NCBI GenBank assembly: GCA_000434735.1
Contig: FR881175.1
Location: forward strand, 1-12,053
Direction: 5' to 3'
Length of the DNA stretch: 12,053 bases
From: Bacteroides sp. CAG:530
GTDB lineage: Bacteria; Bacteroidota; Bacteroidia; Bacteroidales; Bacteroidaceae
Part shown: piece by piece, positions 1 to 6,191 of the stretch
How positions within the stretch are numbered: position 1 is the first letter of the stretch
How the letters are laid out: the number at the start of each line of letters is the position of its first letter
The notes under the pieces: generated by a model
The model's database searches: none
Told to the model about the DNA's origin: nothing
The model's input: only the letters and a program-made list of their open reading frames with translations
Made by a program: the position numbers and the translations under genes

Positions 1-36
1 ATCAGCCGGTTACAGGTTTGAATCCTGTCGCGGTCA
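1..36 (+). tRNA. 3' end of a tRNA gene, cut by the window edge
   Basis: Only the distal half is present. The T arm is complete: stem ACAGG (12-16) pairs with CCTGT (24-28) around the seven-base loop TTTGAAT. The 3' acceptor strand CGCGGTC (29-35) follows, with discriminator A at 36. CCA is not encoded (the next bases are CTCT). The 5' acceptor strand should therefore read GACCGCG. The anticodon lies outside the window, so the amino acid cannot be read. The acceptor sequence and the TCAG at the end of the anticodon stem remind me of an arginine tRNA, but that is only an impression. A terminator follows directly. Confidence 0.85.
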
Positions 37-42
37 CTCTTT

Positions 43-72
43 AAAGCTCTTCTTTTACAGAAGGGCTTTTTT
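43..72 (+). terminator. Rho-independent terminator of the tRNA gene
   Basis: An 11-bp stem (43-53 with 59-69, one G-U wobble) closes a five-base loop TTTAC. It runs into six T residues at 67-72. It lies seven bases after the tRNA end, so it should end the tRNA transcript and insulate pyrB from it. Confidence 0.85.
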
Positions 73-147
73 ATTTCTATATTTTTCGCTATCTTATCAT
101 TTTATCAAATTGTCTCCGCAAAAGATGTGAATTCTATTTTTTTTATC

Positions 148-155
148 TATCTTTG
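148..155 (+). promoter_or_regulatory. Candidate Bacteroidetes promoter (-7 box) for pyrB
   Basis: TATCTTTG matches the Bacteroidetes -7 consensus TAnnTTTG exactly and lies 38 bases before the pyrB start, just after the tRNA terminator. No good -33 TTTG is seen at the usual distance; TGTG at 126-129 is the nearest weak candidate. A transcript would start near 160 and give a leader of roughly 30-35 bases. The assignment is inferred from consensus and position only. Confidence 0.55.
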
Positions 156-193
156 AACTCCGGTATTATTAACACGATCATAAAACCGAAAAT

Positions 194-1135
194 ATGGAAA
201 ATAGAAGTTTAGTCACTATCGCTAACCATTCCAAAGAAAGAATTCTCTATTTGCTGGAAATGGCTAAAGAGTTTGAAAAGAAACCTAATCGACATTTGTT
301 GGACGAAAAGGTAGTAGCAACACTCTTTTTCGAGCCTTCCACCCGTACTCGCCTTAGTTTTGAAACGGCAGCTAACCGTTTAGGAGCACGCGTTATCGGA
401 TTTACAGACCCGAAAGTAACAAGTTCTTCTAAAGGTGAAACTCTAAAAGATACCATCATGATGGTAAGCAACTATGCAGATATCATCGTGATGAGACATT
501 TCTTGGAAGGTGCGGCAAGATACGCCAGCGAAGTAGCTCCTGTGCCTATCGTAAATGCAGGTGACGGAGCCAACCAACACCCTTCTCAAACTATGCTCGA
601 CTTGTATTCTATCTACAAGACTCAGGGTACGCTTGAGAATCTGAACATCTACTTGGTAGGCGACTTGAAATACGGAAGAACAGTACACTCACTTATTATG
701 GCTATGCGCCACTTCAACCCGACTTTCCACTTTGTAGCTCCCGACGAGCTTAAGATGCCGGAAGAATACAAGCTTTACTGCAAAGAACATAACATTAAAT
801 ATTACGAGCACTCAGATTTTACGGAAGATACTATCGCTGATGCAGACATATTATATATGACACGCGTACAACGAGAAAGATTTACCGACCTGATGGAGTA
901 CGAACGCGTGAAAGACATATACATCCTGCATAACAAGATGCTGGAAAAGACTCGCCCTAATCTGCGCATATTGCACCCGCTGCCACGCGTAAACGAAATT
1001 GCGTACAATGTTGACGATAACCCGAAGGCTTACTACTTCCAGCAAGCACAGAACGGACTCTACGCACGCGAAGCCATCTTATGTGACGTGTTAGGCATCA
1101 CACTTGATGAAGTAAAAGCCGATACGGATAAATAA
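194..1135 (+). CDS. pyrB: Aspartate carbamoyltransferase, catalytic chain
   Basis: This enzyme joins carbamoyl phosphate and L-aspartate to give N-carbamoyl-L-aspartate, the committed step of pyrimidine synthesis in the cytoplasm. At 313 residues it has the usual catalytic-chain length. The carbamoyl-phosphate motif FFEPSTRTRLSFE lies at 45-57 (STRTR 49-53). The loop lysine of SSSKGET is K80, HPSQT is at 129-133, a TRVQRERF segment binds aspartate in the C-terminal domain, and HPLPR is at 261-265. Together these are diagnostic of PyrB rather than ornithine carbamoyltransferase. The ATG at 194 follows an A-rich stretch without a Shine-Dalgarno sequence, as is normal in this phylum. pyrI starts 28 bases after the stop, so the two chains are presumably made from one mRNA and assemble into the allosteric class B holoenzyme. 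Confidence 0.98.
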   Translation: MENRSLVTIANHSKERILYLLEMAKEFEKKPNRHLLDEKVVATLFFEPSTRTRLSFETAANRLGARVIGFTDPKVTSSSKGETLKDTIMMVSNYADIIVMRHFLEGAARYASEVAPVPIVNAGDGANQHPSQTMLDLYSIYKTQGTLENLNIYLVGDLKYGRTVHSLIMAMRHFNPTFHFVAPDELKMPEEYKLYCKEHNIKYYEHSDFTEDTIADADILYMTRVQRERFTDLMEYERVKDIYILHNKMLEKTRPNLRILHPLPRVNEIAYNVDDNPKAYYFQQAQNGLYAREAILCDVLGITLDEVKADTDK

Positions 1136-1163
1136 CACAAACTATCACAAAAGAAACAAAACC

Positions 1164-1622
1164 ATGAGTGAAAAGAAAGAATTACAAGTAGCGGCTCTTG
1201 AAAACGGAACCGTAATAGACCATATTCCGTCTGACAAGCTATTCACAGTAGTATCATTGCTCGACTTACAGCATCTGGATTCTAACATTACTATCGGAAA
1301 CAACTTTGTAAGCAAGAAACTGGGCAAGAAAGGTATCATAAAGATAGCCAACCGTTTCTTCACCGACGAAGAAATAAATCGCCTGTCGGTAGTTGCACCA
1401 AACATGAAGCTGAACATCATCCGCCATTATGAAGTGGTAGAGAAAAAAGCTGTAGAAATGCCAGAAGAATTAAAAGGCATAGTAAAATGCAACAACCCAA
1501 AGTGTATTACAAACAATGAACCGATGACAACATGGTTCCATGTAATAGACAAAAAGGGCGGAATAATAAAATGCCACTATTGCGAAAAGGAGCAGCAAAT
1601 AGAAAACATAAAACTATTATAA
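1164..1622 (+). CDS. pyrI: Aspartate carbamoyltransferase, regulatory chain
   Basis: This non-catalytic chain binds nucleotide effectors (CTP and ATP in the E. coli enzyme) and holds PyrB trimers together through a zinc domain. The 152 residues match the family length. The N-terminal allosteric domain carries the conserved stretch LDLQHLDSNITIGNNF. The C-terminal zinc site is complete, with cysteines C109, C114, C137 and C140 spaced almost as in E. coli PyrI. The ATG at 1164 follows an A-rich leader (AAGAAACAAAACC). The gene lies between pyrB and a flavin-reductase-like gene that starts 9 bases after the pyrI stop. This indicates an operon and a feedback-regulated ATCase. Actual effector preference cannot be read from sequence. 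Confidence 0.97.
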   Translation: MSEKKELQVAALENGTVIDHIPSDKLFTVVSLLDLQHLDSNITIGNNFVSKKLGKKGIIKIANRFFTDEEINRLSVVAPNMKLNIIRHYEVVEKKAVEMPEELKGIVKCNNPKCITNNEPMTTWFHVIDKKGGIIKCHYCEKEQQIENIKLL

Positions 1623-1631
1623 TATAAGTCT

Positions 1632-2198
1632 ATGAAACAAGACTGGAAACCGGGGACAATGATTTATCCACTGCCCGCCATTCTGGTAAGTTGCGGCAAT
1701 ACTCCCGAAGAATACAATATTCTTACGGTAGCATGGACAGGAACCATCTGCACCAATCCGCCGATGTGCTACATTTCGGTGAGACCGGAAAGACACTCCT
1801 ATCCTATCATCAAGAAGAACATGGAGTTCGTGATAAACCTCACCACCAAGGACATGGCTTTCGCCACAGACTGGTGTGGAGTACGTTCGGGAAAAGACCA
1901 TAATAAATTCGAAGAAATGCATCTTACCCCCGGAAAGGCATCGGTGGTGAATGCCCCTATCATCGAAGAATCTCCGCTGAACATTGAGTGCAGAGTGAAA
2001 GAAATAGTTTCGCTCGGATCGCACGACATGTTTATAGCTGATGTAGTCAACGTAAAAGCTGATGAAAAATTCATAGACAGCGAAACCGGCAAATTCGAAT
2101 TGGCCAAAACAAACCTTTTGGTATACATTCATGGTGGATACTATGAAACAGGAGCCAAAGTGGGCAAATTCGGTTGGTCGGTAGAAAAGAAAAAATAA
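1632..2198 (+). CDS. Flavin reductase-like FMN-binding protein
   Basis: The 188-residue protein looks like the FMN-binding split-barrel flavin reductase family. Near the N terminus it has the usual PLPAILVSCG strand, followed by AWTGTICTNPPMCYISVRPE at 34-53. In that segment the family contacts FMN and the -NPP- turn is characteristic. VINLTT (67-72) and GSHDMFIADVVNV (129-141) are the later conserved strands. Members are soluble NAD(P)H:flavin oxidoreductases or FMN-binding proteins of unknown substrate. There are four cysteines (21, 40, 46, 82), with a further one at 120, but no signal peptide. It starts 9 bases after pyrI and ends 9 bases before the next gene, so it is almost surely co-transcribed with pyrBI. 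Why a flavin reductase sits with ATCase is unknown; a link to the flavin-dependent pyrimidine step (PyrD) is speculation. Confidence 0.88.
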   Translation: MKQDWKPGTMIYPLPAILVSCGNTPEEYNILTVAWTGTICTNPPMCYISVRPERHSYPIIKKNMEFVINLTTKDMAFATDWCGVRSGKDHNKFEEMHLTPGKASVVNAPIIEESPLNIECRVKEIVSLGSHDMFIADVVNVKADEKFIDSETGKFELAKTNLLVYIHGGYYETGAKVGKFGWSVEKKK

Positions 2199-2207
2199 TA
2201 TTTTGTC

Positions 2208-2939
2208 ATGAAAAGAAAGCTTGCTTATATACTTACACTATATTTTGCGCTGATAGCGTATGTAGGTCATGCCGAAGAAAGGTATAGACTAGACACTCGT
2301 GGGTCCAAGGTTAATGTAGGTATAAAAGCAGGCTTTAATTCTACCATATTCTTCATAGATCGTTTCAACACCGGCGGACAAGAACTCACGGATATCCAAA
2401 ACAACTATAAAGTAGGCTATCTGTGCGCCTTCTTCTGTAGGTTCAACCTCAACAAACATCATTTTATCCAGCCGGAGCTTTCTTACAACATATCAAAAGG
2501 CAGCCTGTCAGTAAAACGAGACAAGAACAACTACGATTATCTGGCCAATCATGTACTGATAAAATCTACACTACATTCTATAGACTTCCCTATTTTATAC
2601 GGATACAAGTTTATCGATACCTATCCGTACGGAATGGCGTTTTTTGTAGGACCGAAAGTTTCGTATATGTGGAAGAAGCACTGCGACAACGACTATACCG
2701 GATTCTATCAGCAACAAATAACAGAGAACCTTCGCCCCATAAACTTTAGCGGAACAATGGGACTTGCCGTAAACGTATCTAATATCTTTTTTGATTTCAG
2801 ATACGAAATTGGACTACAAAACCTGGCTAAGTCAATAAGTTACGATAAAGCCACAACAGCCGCTCCATACGATAAGCATTCACTGACTATCAAACGGCGA
2901 CGAAATGTAATAAGTTTCTCCATTGGTGTGATTTTTTAA
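2208..2939 (+). CDS. PorT-like outer-membrane beta-barrel protein
   Basis: A 243-residue secreted protein with a signal peptide: basic MKRK, a hydrophobic stretch at 5-20 and a likely cleavage after GHA (residue 22). The mature part consists of alternating amphipathic strands with many Tyr, Phe and Gly. Examples are NVGIKAGFNS (36-45), HFIQPELSYN (85-94), SIDFPILYGYKF (124-135) and FFVGPKVSYM (145-154). It ends in FSIGVIF, where a terminal Phe is the usual BAM recognition signal. This layout fits the Bacteroidetes OMP_b-brl_2/PorT-like family of small barrels. The family name does not imply a role in type IX secretion. The start lies 9 bases after the flavin reductase stop, so it probably belongs to the pyrBI transcript. 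The substrate or role is unknown. Confidence 0.8.
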   Translation: MKRKLAYILTLYFALIAYVGHAEERYRLDTRGSKVNVGIKAGFNSTIFFIDRFNTGGQELTDIQNNYKVGYLCAFFCRFNLNKHHFIQPELSYNISKGSLSVKRDKNNYDYLANHVLIKSTLHSIDFPILYGYKFIDTYPYGMAFFVGPKVSYMWKKHCDNDYTGFYQQQITENLRPINFSGTMGLAVNVSNIFFDFRYEIGLQNLAKSISYDKATTAAPYDKHSLTIKRRRNVISFSIGVIF

Positions 2940-2986
2940 AAAAGAGACATATACATAATATTAATAACCCTTAAAACTATCGAATC

Positions 2987-4267
2987 ATGAAAAGAGACAA
3001 TTTAATTTTCGACATTATAGAAAAAGAACATCAAAGGCAGTTAAAAGGTATAGAACTAATCGCTTCTGAAAACTTCGTCAGCGACCAGGTTATGGAAGCA
3101 ATGGGTTCATGCCTCACTAATAAATATGCCGAAGGTTATCCGGGCAAACGATATTATGGAGGATGCGAGGTGGTAGACCAAAGCGAACAGATTGCTATCG
3201 ACCGCTTGAAACAGATTTTCGGAGCTGAATGGGCTAACGTACAGCCACACTCTGGAGCACAGGCTAACGCTGCCGTATTCTTGGCAGTGCTAAACCCAGG
3301 CGATAAGTTCATGGGATTGAACTTGGCTCATGGAGGACATTTGTCTCACGGTTCTTTGGTCAACACATCGGGTATTATCTATCATCCGTGCGAATATAAC
3401 CTGAATAAAGAAACCGGACGTGTAGATTACGACCAGATGGAAGAAATCGCTCTGCGCGAACACCCAAAGATGATTATCGGTGGTGGCTCGGCATACTCTC
3501 GCGAATGGGATTACAAACGTATGCGCGAAATAGCAGATAAGGTTGGAGCTATCTTTATGGTAGATATGGCTCACCCTGCCGGACTTATCGCTGCCGGACT
3601 GCTTGACAACCCGGTTAAGTACGCTCACATCGTAACATCTACTACTCATAAAACACTTCGCGGTCCGCGCGGTGGTGTTATCATGATGGGTAAAGACTTC
3701 CCCAACCCATGGGGCAAGAAGACACCGAAGGGCGAAATCAAAAAGATGTCTCAGTTGCTCGACTCAGCTGTATTCCCAGGTATTCAGGGTGGTCCGCTTG
3801 AACACGTTATCGCAGCTAAGGCAGTAGCATTTGGTGAATGCTTGCAGCCAGAATATAAGGAATACCAAATTCAAGTTAAGAAAAACGCTGCCGTATTGGC
3901 ACAGGCGTTGATAGACAGAGGCTTCACAATAGTATCTGGCGGTACAGACAACCACTCTATGCTGGTAGACCTCCGCTCTAAATATCCAGATTTGACTGGT
4001 AAGGTAGCCGAAAAAGCATTGGTGGCAGCCGATATCACAGTAAATAAAAACATGGTACCTTTCGATACACGCTCGGCATTCCAGACTTCTGGAATTCGCT
4101 TAGGTACACCCGCCATCACTACACGCGGTGCCAAGGAAGACCTGATGTACGAAATAGCTGAAATGATAGAAACCGTACTTTCAAATGTAGATAATGAAGA
4201 AGTAATTACCTCTGTTCGCAATAGAGTTAATGAAACTATGAAAAAATATCCTATATTTGCATACTAA
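2987..4267 (+). CDS. glyA: Serine hydroxymethyltransferase
   Basis: PLP enzyme that interconverts serine and glycine while loading tetrahydrofolate with a one-carbon unit, feeding thymidylate, purine and methionine synthesis. The 426 residues match the family. Conserved parts visible are ELIASENF (23-30), NKYAEGYPGKRYYGG (45-59), the PLP-site acid and histidine in VDMAHPAGL (D193, H196) and the PLP lysine K222 in STTHKTLRGPRGG. SAVFPGIQGGP is at 260-270. The stretch just before SAVFPG (about 238-258, NPWGKKTPKGEIKKMSQLLD) seems several residues longer than in the E. coli enzyme; this is a comparison from memory. The gene starts 47 bases after the barrel gene with an A-rich leader. I saw no clear -7 box in that gap, so readthrough from the pyrB operon or an unrecognised promoter are both possible. 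Confidence 0.98.
   Translation: MKRDNLIFDIIEKEHQRQLKGIELIASENFVSDQVMEAMGSCLTNKYAEGYPGKRYYGGCEVVDQSEQIAIDRLKQIFGAEWANVQPHSGAQANAAVFLAVLNPGDKFMGLNLAHGGHLSHGSLVNTSGIIYHPCEYNLNKETGRVDYDQMEEIALREHPKMIIGGGSAYSREWDYKRMREIADKVGAIFMVDMAHPAGLIAAGLLDNPVKYAHIVTSTTHKTLRGPRGGVIMMGKDFPNPWGKKTPKGEIKKMSQLLDSAVFPGIQGGPLEHVIAAKAVAFGECLQPEYKEYQIQVKKNAAVLAQALIDRGFTIVSGGTDNHSMLVDLRSKYPDLTGKVAEKALVAADITVNKNMVPFDTRSAFQTSGIRLGTPAITTRGAKEDLMYEIAEMIETVLSNVDNEEVITSVRNRVNETMKKYPIFAY
4252..4259 (+). promoter_or_regulatory. Candidate -7 promoter box for the OmpA-like gene, inside the glyA 3' end
   Basis: TATATTTG fits TAnnTTTG exactly and overlaps codons for the final residues of GlyA. It lies 45 bases before the OmpA-like start codon, which would give a leader of about 35-40 bases. 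No convincing -33 TTTG is visible 19-21 bases upstream. The call is inferred from consensus and position, and chance occurrence in coding sequence cannot be excluded. Confidence 0.4.
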
Positions 4268-4304
4268 ACACTTATATTAAATAATAACTAAACATTATTC
4301 AATT

Positions 4305-5033
4305 ATGAAAAGAACAAACATAATCGCTATTTTGCTAAGCGCAAGCTTGGTTTTCAGCGGATGTGGAACAACAGGTTCCATGAGTAACACGGCAAAGGGT
4401 GGACTAATTGGCGCAGGTAGCGGTACTGCCCTCGGAGCTCTTCTGGGTGGTGTAATAGGCCACGGTAAAGGAGCTGCCATTGGTGCCGCAGTTGGTGCTG
4501 CAGTTGGTACCGGAGCTGGAGTATTGATTGGCAAGAAGATGGATAAAGCTGCCGAACAAGCAGCTAAGGTAGAAGGCGCTAAAGTAGAACAGGTAACCGA
4601 TAACAACGGATTGCAGGCAGTTAAAGTAACATTCGACTCGGGCATTCTTTTCAATACCGGAAGTTCTACATTGAGCAATTCTGCACAGGCTTCATTGAGC
4701 AAGTTCACTAACAATGTGCTGAAGCAGAATCCTACTATGGACGTTGCCGTTTACGGATATACCGACAATGTGGGATGGAAGAACTCTACAGCCGAACAGA
4801 GTGCACAGAAAAACAAAGACTTGTCTCAGTCTCGCGCTCAGAGCGTAGCTTCTTACATGTTGAGTTGCGGCGCTGCATCAAGTCAGATCAAATCGGTTGA
4901 AGGATACGGCGAAGCTAATCCTATCAGCGATAACAGCACTGCTGCCGGACGCGAACAGAACCGCCGCGTAGAGGTTTATATGTACGCTAGCCAGCAAATG
5001 ATTCAGCAAGCTGAAGCTGGCACTTTACAGTAA
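4305..5033 (+). CDS. OmpA-family lipoprotein with a glycine-zipper segment
   Basis: A 242-residue predicted lipoprotein that should tie the outer membrane to peptidoglycan. The N terminus has a lipoprotein signal with the acylated cysteine at C20 (LVFSGC). Residues just after it are GTTGSM, without the acidic run that sends Bacteroidetes lipoproteins to the cell surface, so it probably faces the periplasm. Residues 32-76 are a Gly/Ala repeat with GxxxG-type spacing (glycine zipper), able to pack into or against a membrane. A short Ala/Lys/Glu linker follows. The OmpA C-terminal domain runs from about 105 to 227, with YTDN (D154), LSQSRAQSV (R177) and the closing NRRVEVYM at 219-226. These Asp and Arg positions bind diaminopimelate in the family. 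The overall plan resembles E. coli YiaD. The next gene acts on peptidoglycan too. Confidence 0.92.
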   Translation: MKRTNIIAILLSASLVFSGCGTTGSMSNTAKGGLIGAGSGTALGALLGGVIGHGKGAAIGAAVGAAVGTGAGVLIGKKMDKAAEQAAKVEGAKVEQVTDNNGLQAVKVTFDSGILFNTGSSTLSNSAQASLSKFTNNVLKQNPTMDVAVYGYTDNVGWKNSTAEQSAQKNKDLSQSRAQSVASYMLSCGAASSQIKSVEGYGEANPISDNSTAAGREQNRRVEVYMYASQQMIQQAEAGTLQ

Positions 5034-5039
5034 ACATCA

Positions 5040-5058
5040 TCAAGCTTAGCTTGAGTTT
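5040..5058 (+). terminator. Weak terminator-like hairpin after the OmpA-like gene
   Basis: TCAAGC (5040-5045) pairs with GCTTGA (5049-5054) around a three-base loop TTA, followed by GTTTATATT. The stem is short (6 bp) and the T run only three bases, so termination would be partial at best. It sits seven bases after the stop codon. Confidence 0.35.
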
Positions 5059-5066
5059 ATATTAAA

Positions 5067-5117
5067 TCGGGCACGAATCACGTTCTTTCTTAATACAAAG
5101 AACAGATTCGTGCCCGA
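5067..5117 (+). repeat. Strong long inverted repeat (hairpin) before mtgA
   Basis: A 13-bp perfect outer stem (TCGGGCACGAATC at 5067-5079 with 5105-5117) is followed by a small internal loop (AC opposite A). An inner 7-bp stem (GTTCTTT at 5082-5088 with AAAGAAC at 5097-5103) closes an eight-base loop. There is no T run on the + side (AATATTAATT follows), so it is not a textbook terminator. It ends 30 bases before the mtgA start. It may act as a terminator of the preceding gene, an mRNA-stabilising structure, or a structured leader of mtgA. Nothing in the sequence decides between these. Confidence 0.7.
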
Positions 5118-5147
5118 ATATTAATTCCCACCTACAAGTCTCTACAA

Positions 5148-5855
5148 ATGTCATCACCTAAACGAATTCTTAAATTTTTCCGAAATCTCATCATTTTCTT
5201 TTTCGCATCGTCTATACTTGCCGTACTGCTGCTACGATTCGTACCCGTATACATCACCCCGCTGATGGTGATACGCAGCGTACAGCAAATAACTAGCGGA
5301 GAAGAGCTGAAGTGCAAGCATCACTGGGTAAGCAAAGACAAGATTTCAAAGCATCTGCCTATGGCTGTCATAGCGTCAGAAGACAATCGATTTGCCGAAC
5401 ATAATGGTTTCGATTTCGTAGAAATAAAGAAGGCAGTAGAAGAGAATAAAACTCGAAAGAAAGCCCGCGGGGCAAGTACCATAAGTCAGCAAACGGCAAA
5501 GAACGTATTTCTATGGCCGTCGTCATCGTGGCTTCGCAAGGGACTGGAGGTGTATTTCACCGTTCTGATAGAAACATGCTGGAATAAAGAGCGAATCATG
5601 GAGGTTTATCTCAACTCCATAGAAATGGGGAAAGGCATCTACGGGGCGCAGGCAGTAGCAGAAGAGCATTTCAACACTTCGGCCAAGAATCTCACAAGGG
5701 GACAATGCGCATTGATAGCCGCCAGTCTGCCTAATCCCATCAAGTTCAATTCTGGCAAACCCAGTCCGTACATGTATAAAAGACAGAGAAAGATAATGAG
5801 ACTAATGAAACAGGTACCGGTTTTCCCCCAAAAAAACGAAAAGGGAGAGAAATAA
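5148..5855 (+). CDS. mtgA: Monofunctional peptidoglycan glycosyltransferase
   Basis: Membrane-anchored enzyme that polymerises lipid II into glycan strands in the periplasm, without a transpeptidase domain. The 235-residue length fits MtgA. An N-terminal basic segment (MSSPKR) precedes one membrane helix at about 13-33. The GT51 signature motifs follow in order: EDNRFAEHNGFDF (78-90), with E78 the likely catalytic glutamate; GASTISQQTAKN (108-119); RKGLEVYFTVLIE (130-142); and KERIMEVYLNSIEMGKGIYG (147-166). The domain ends near PNPIKFNSGKPS, and the protein stops after a short charged tail. The gene lies after an OmpA-like peptidoglycan-binding lipoprotein but is separated from it by two hairpins, so separate expression is plausible. 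No -7 box was recognised upstream. It converges on the TRIC-type gene. Confidence 0.94.
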   Translation: MSSPKRILKFFRNLIIFFFASSILAVLLLRFVPVYITPLMVIRSVQQITSGEELKCKHHWVSKDKISKHLPMAVIASEDNRFAEHNGFDFVEIKKAVEENKTRKKARGASTISQQTAKNVFLWPSSSWLRKGLEVYFTVLIETCWNKERIMEVYLNSIEMGKGIYGAQAVAEEHFNTSAKNLTRGQCALIAASLPNPIKFNSGKPSPYMYKRQRKIMRLMKQVPVFPQKNEKGEK

Positions 5856-5902
5856 TAAAAATAAAATTTACGCACACCAGAAATCTCATGAAAACACTCT
5901 CC

Positions 5903-5990
5903 AAAAGAATGCGATAAGTCAACTACCCATTCGCATTCTTTCACTTGATTCATCGTATTCTTTCACTTTAAGCATCGCATTCTTTTTTCA
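5903..5990. repeat. Three degenerate 22-23-base direct repeats with one inverted copy
   Basis: Three head-to-tail copies of a unit close to CATCGCATTCTTTCACTT start at 5928, 5951 and 5973, with no unrelated spacer between them. An inverted core (AAAAGAATGCGAT, 5903-5915) lies upstream. It can pair with copy 1 over 11 bp (5904-5914 with 5931-5941), with copy 2 over 12 bp including one G-U, or with copy 3 over 13 bp (5903-5915 with 5974-5986). The pairings are mutually exclusive. Position after the mtgA stop suggests a 3'-end structure, but function is unknown. Confidence 0.75.
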
Positions 5991-5995
5991 CCCCA

Positions 5996-6023
5996 TTCAG
6001 AATATCTTCTGAAGCCGTTTTTT
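5996..6023 (+). terminator. Candidate terminator for mtgA
   Basis: A perfect 7-bp stem, TTCAGAA (5996-6002) with TTCTGAA (6007-6013), has a TATC loop. It is followed by GCCG and six T residues (6018-6023). The four-base gap between stem and T run makes it less than ideal, but it is the best + strand candidate after mtgA. Confidence 0.5.
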
Positions 6024-6127
6024 AGAAATTGCATACACACCAAAATGGCAATCGTGGGAAATACCGTTACATCTCTTTTAGTAAAATACATTACATGGAG
6101 AATATGCGTCACTACATGTATATAACG

Positions 6128-6165
6128 AAAAACGCCCTTACTACAAACCAGCTGTAGCAAGGGCG
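6128..6165 (-). terminator. Rho-independent terminator of the TRIC-type gene
   Basis: Read on the minus strand, a 7-bp GC-rich stem (6133-6139 with 6159-6165) is followed by one A/C mismatch. A 5-bp inner stem (6141-6145 with 6153-6157) closes a seven-base loop. The structure then runs into TTTTT (6128-6132 on the + strand reads AAAAA). It lies 26 bases past the stop codon of the minus-strand gene, as expected for a classic terminator. Confidence 0.85.
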
Positions 6166-6191
6166 AATTATTTGTCTAAATTATATTTCCG

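Larger units (their letters stand above)
5856..6191. other. 336-base convergent intergenic region between mtgA and the TRIC gene
   Basis: No credible gene on either strand. From left to right it holds an A-rich start, a degenerate direct/inverted repeat cluster (5903-5990), a + strand hairpin with a T run (5996-6023), an undescribed stretch of about 100 bases (6024-6127) and a minus-strand terminator (6128-6165). Within the undescribed stretch I saw only a short TACATG/CATGTA inverted pair (6092-6097, 6115-6120), which may be chance. Confidence 0.7.

Noticed and set aside
1617..2132. 171-codon open frame on the minus strand over the flavin reductase gene
   Set aside because: Shadow of a clear FMN-binding protein; composition (many Cys, His, Phe) is not protein-like and it lacks an independent upstream region.
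2199..2207. Promoter box before the PorT-like gene (ATATTTTG)
   Set aside because: It lacks one base of the TAnnTTTG spacing and lies immediately at the start codon; the 9-base gap favours operon readthrough.
2911..2918. TAAGTTTC as a -7 box for glyA
   Set aside because: The last consensus base does not match, there is no -33 element, and it lies inside the barrel gene; too weak to list.
5928..5990. Possible small CRISPR array
   Set aside because: The copies are tandem with no unique spacers, are degenerate, number only three, and no cas genes are present.
5963..6160. 65-codon minus-strand open frame in the mtgA/TRIC gap
   Set aside because: It spans the TRIC terminator and the repeat cluster, and has no sensible composition or upstream signals.
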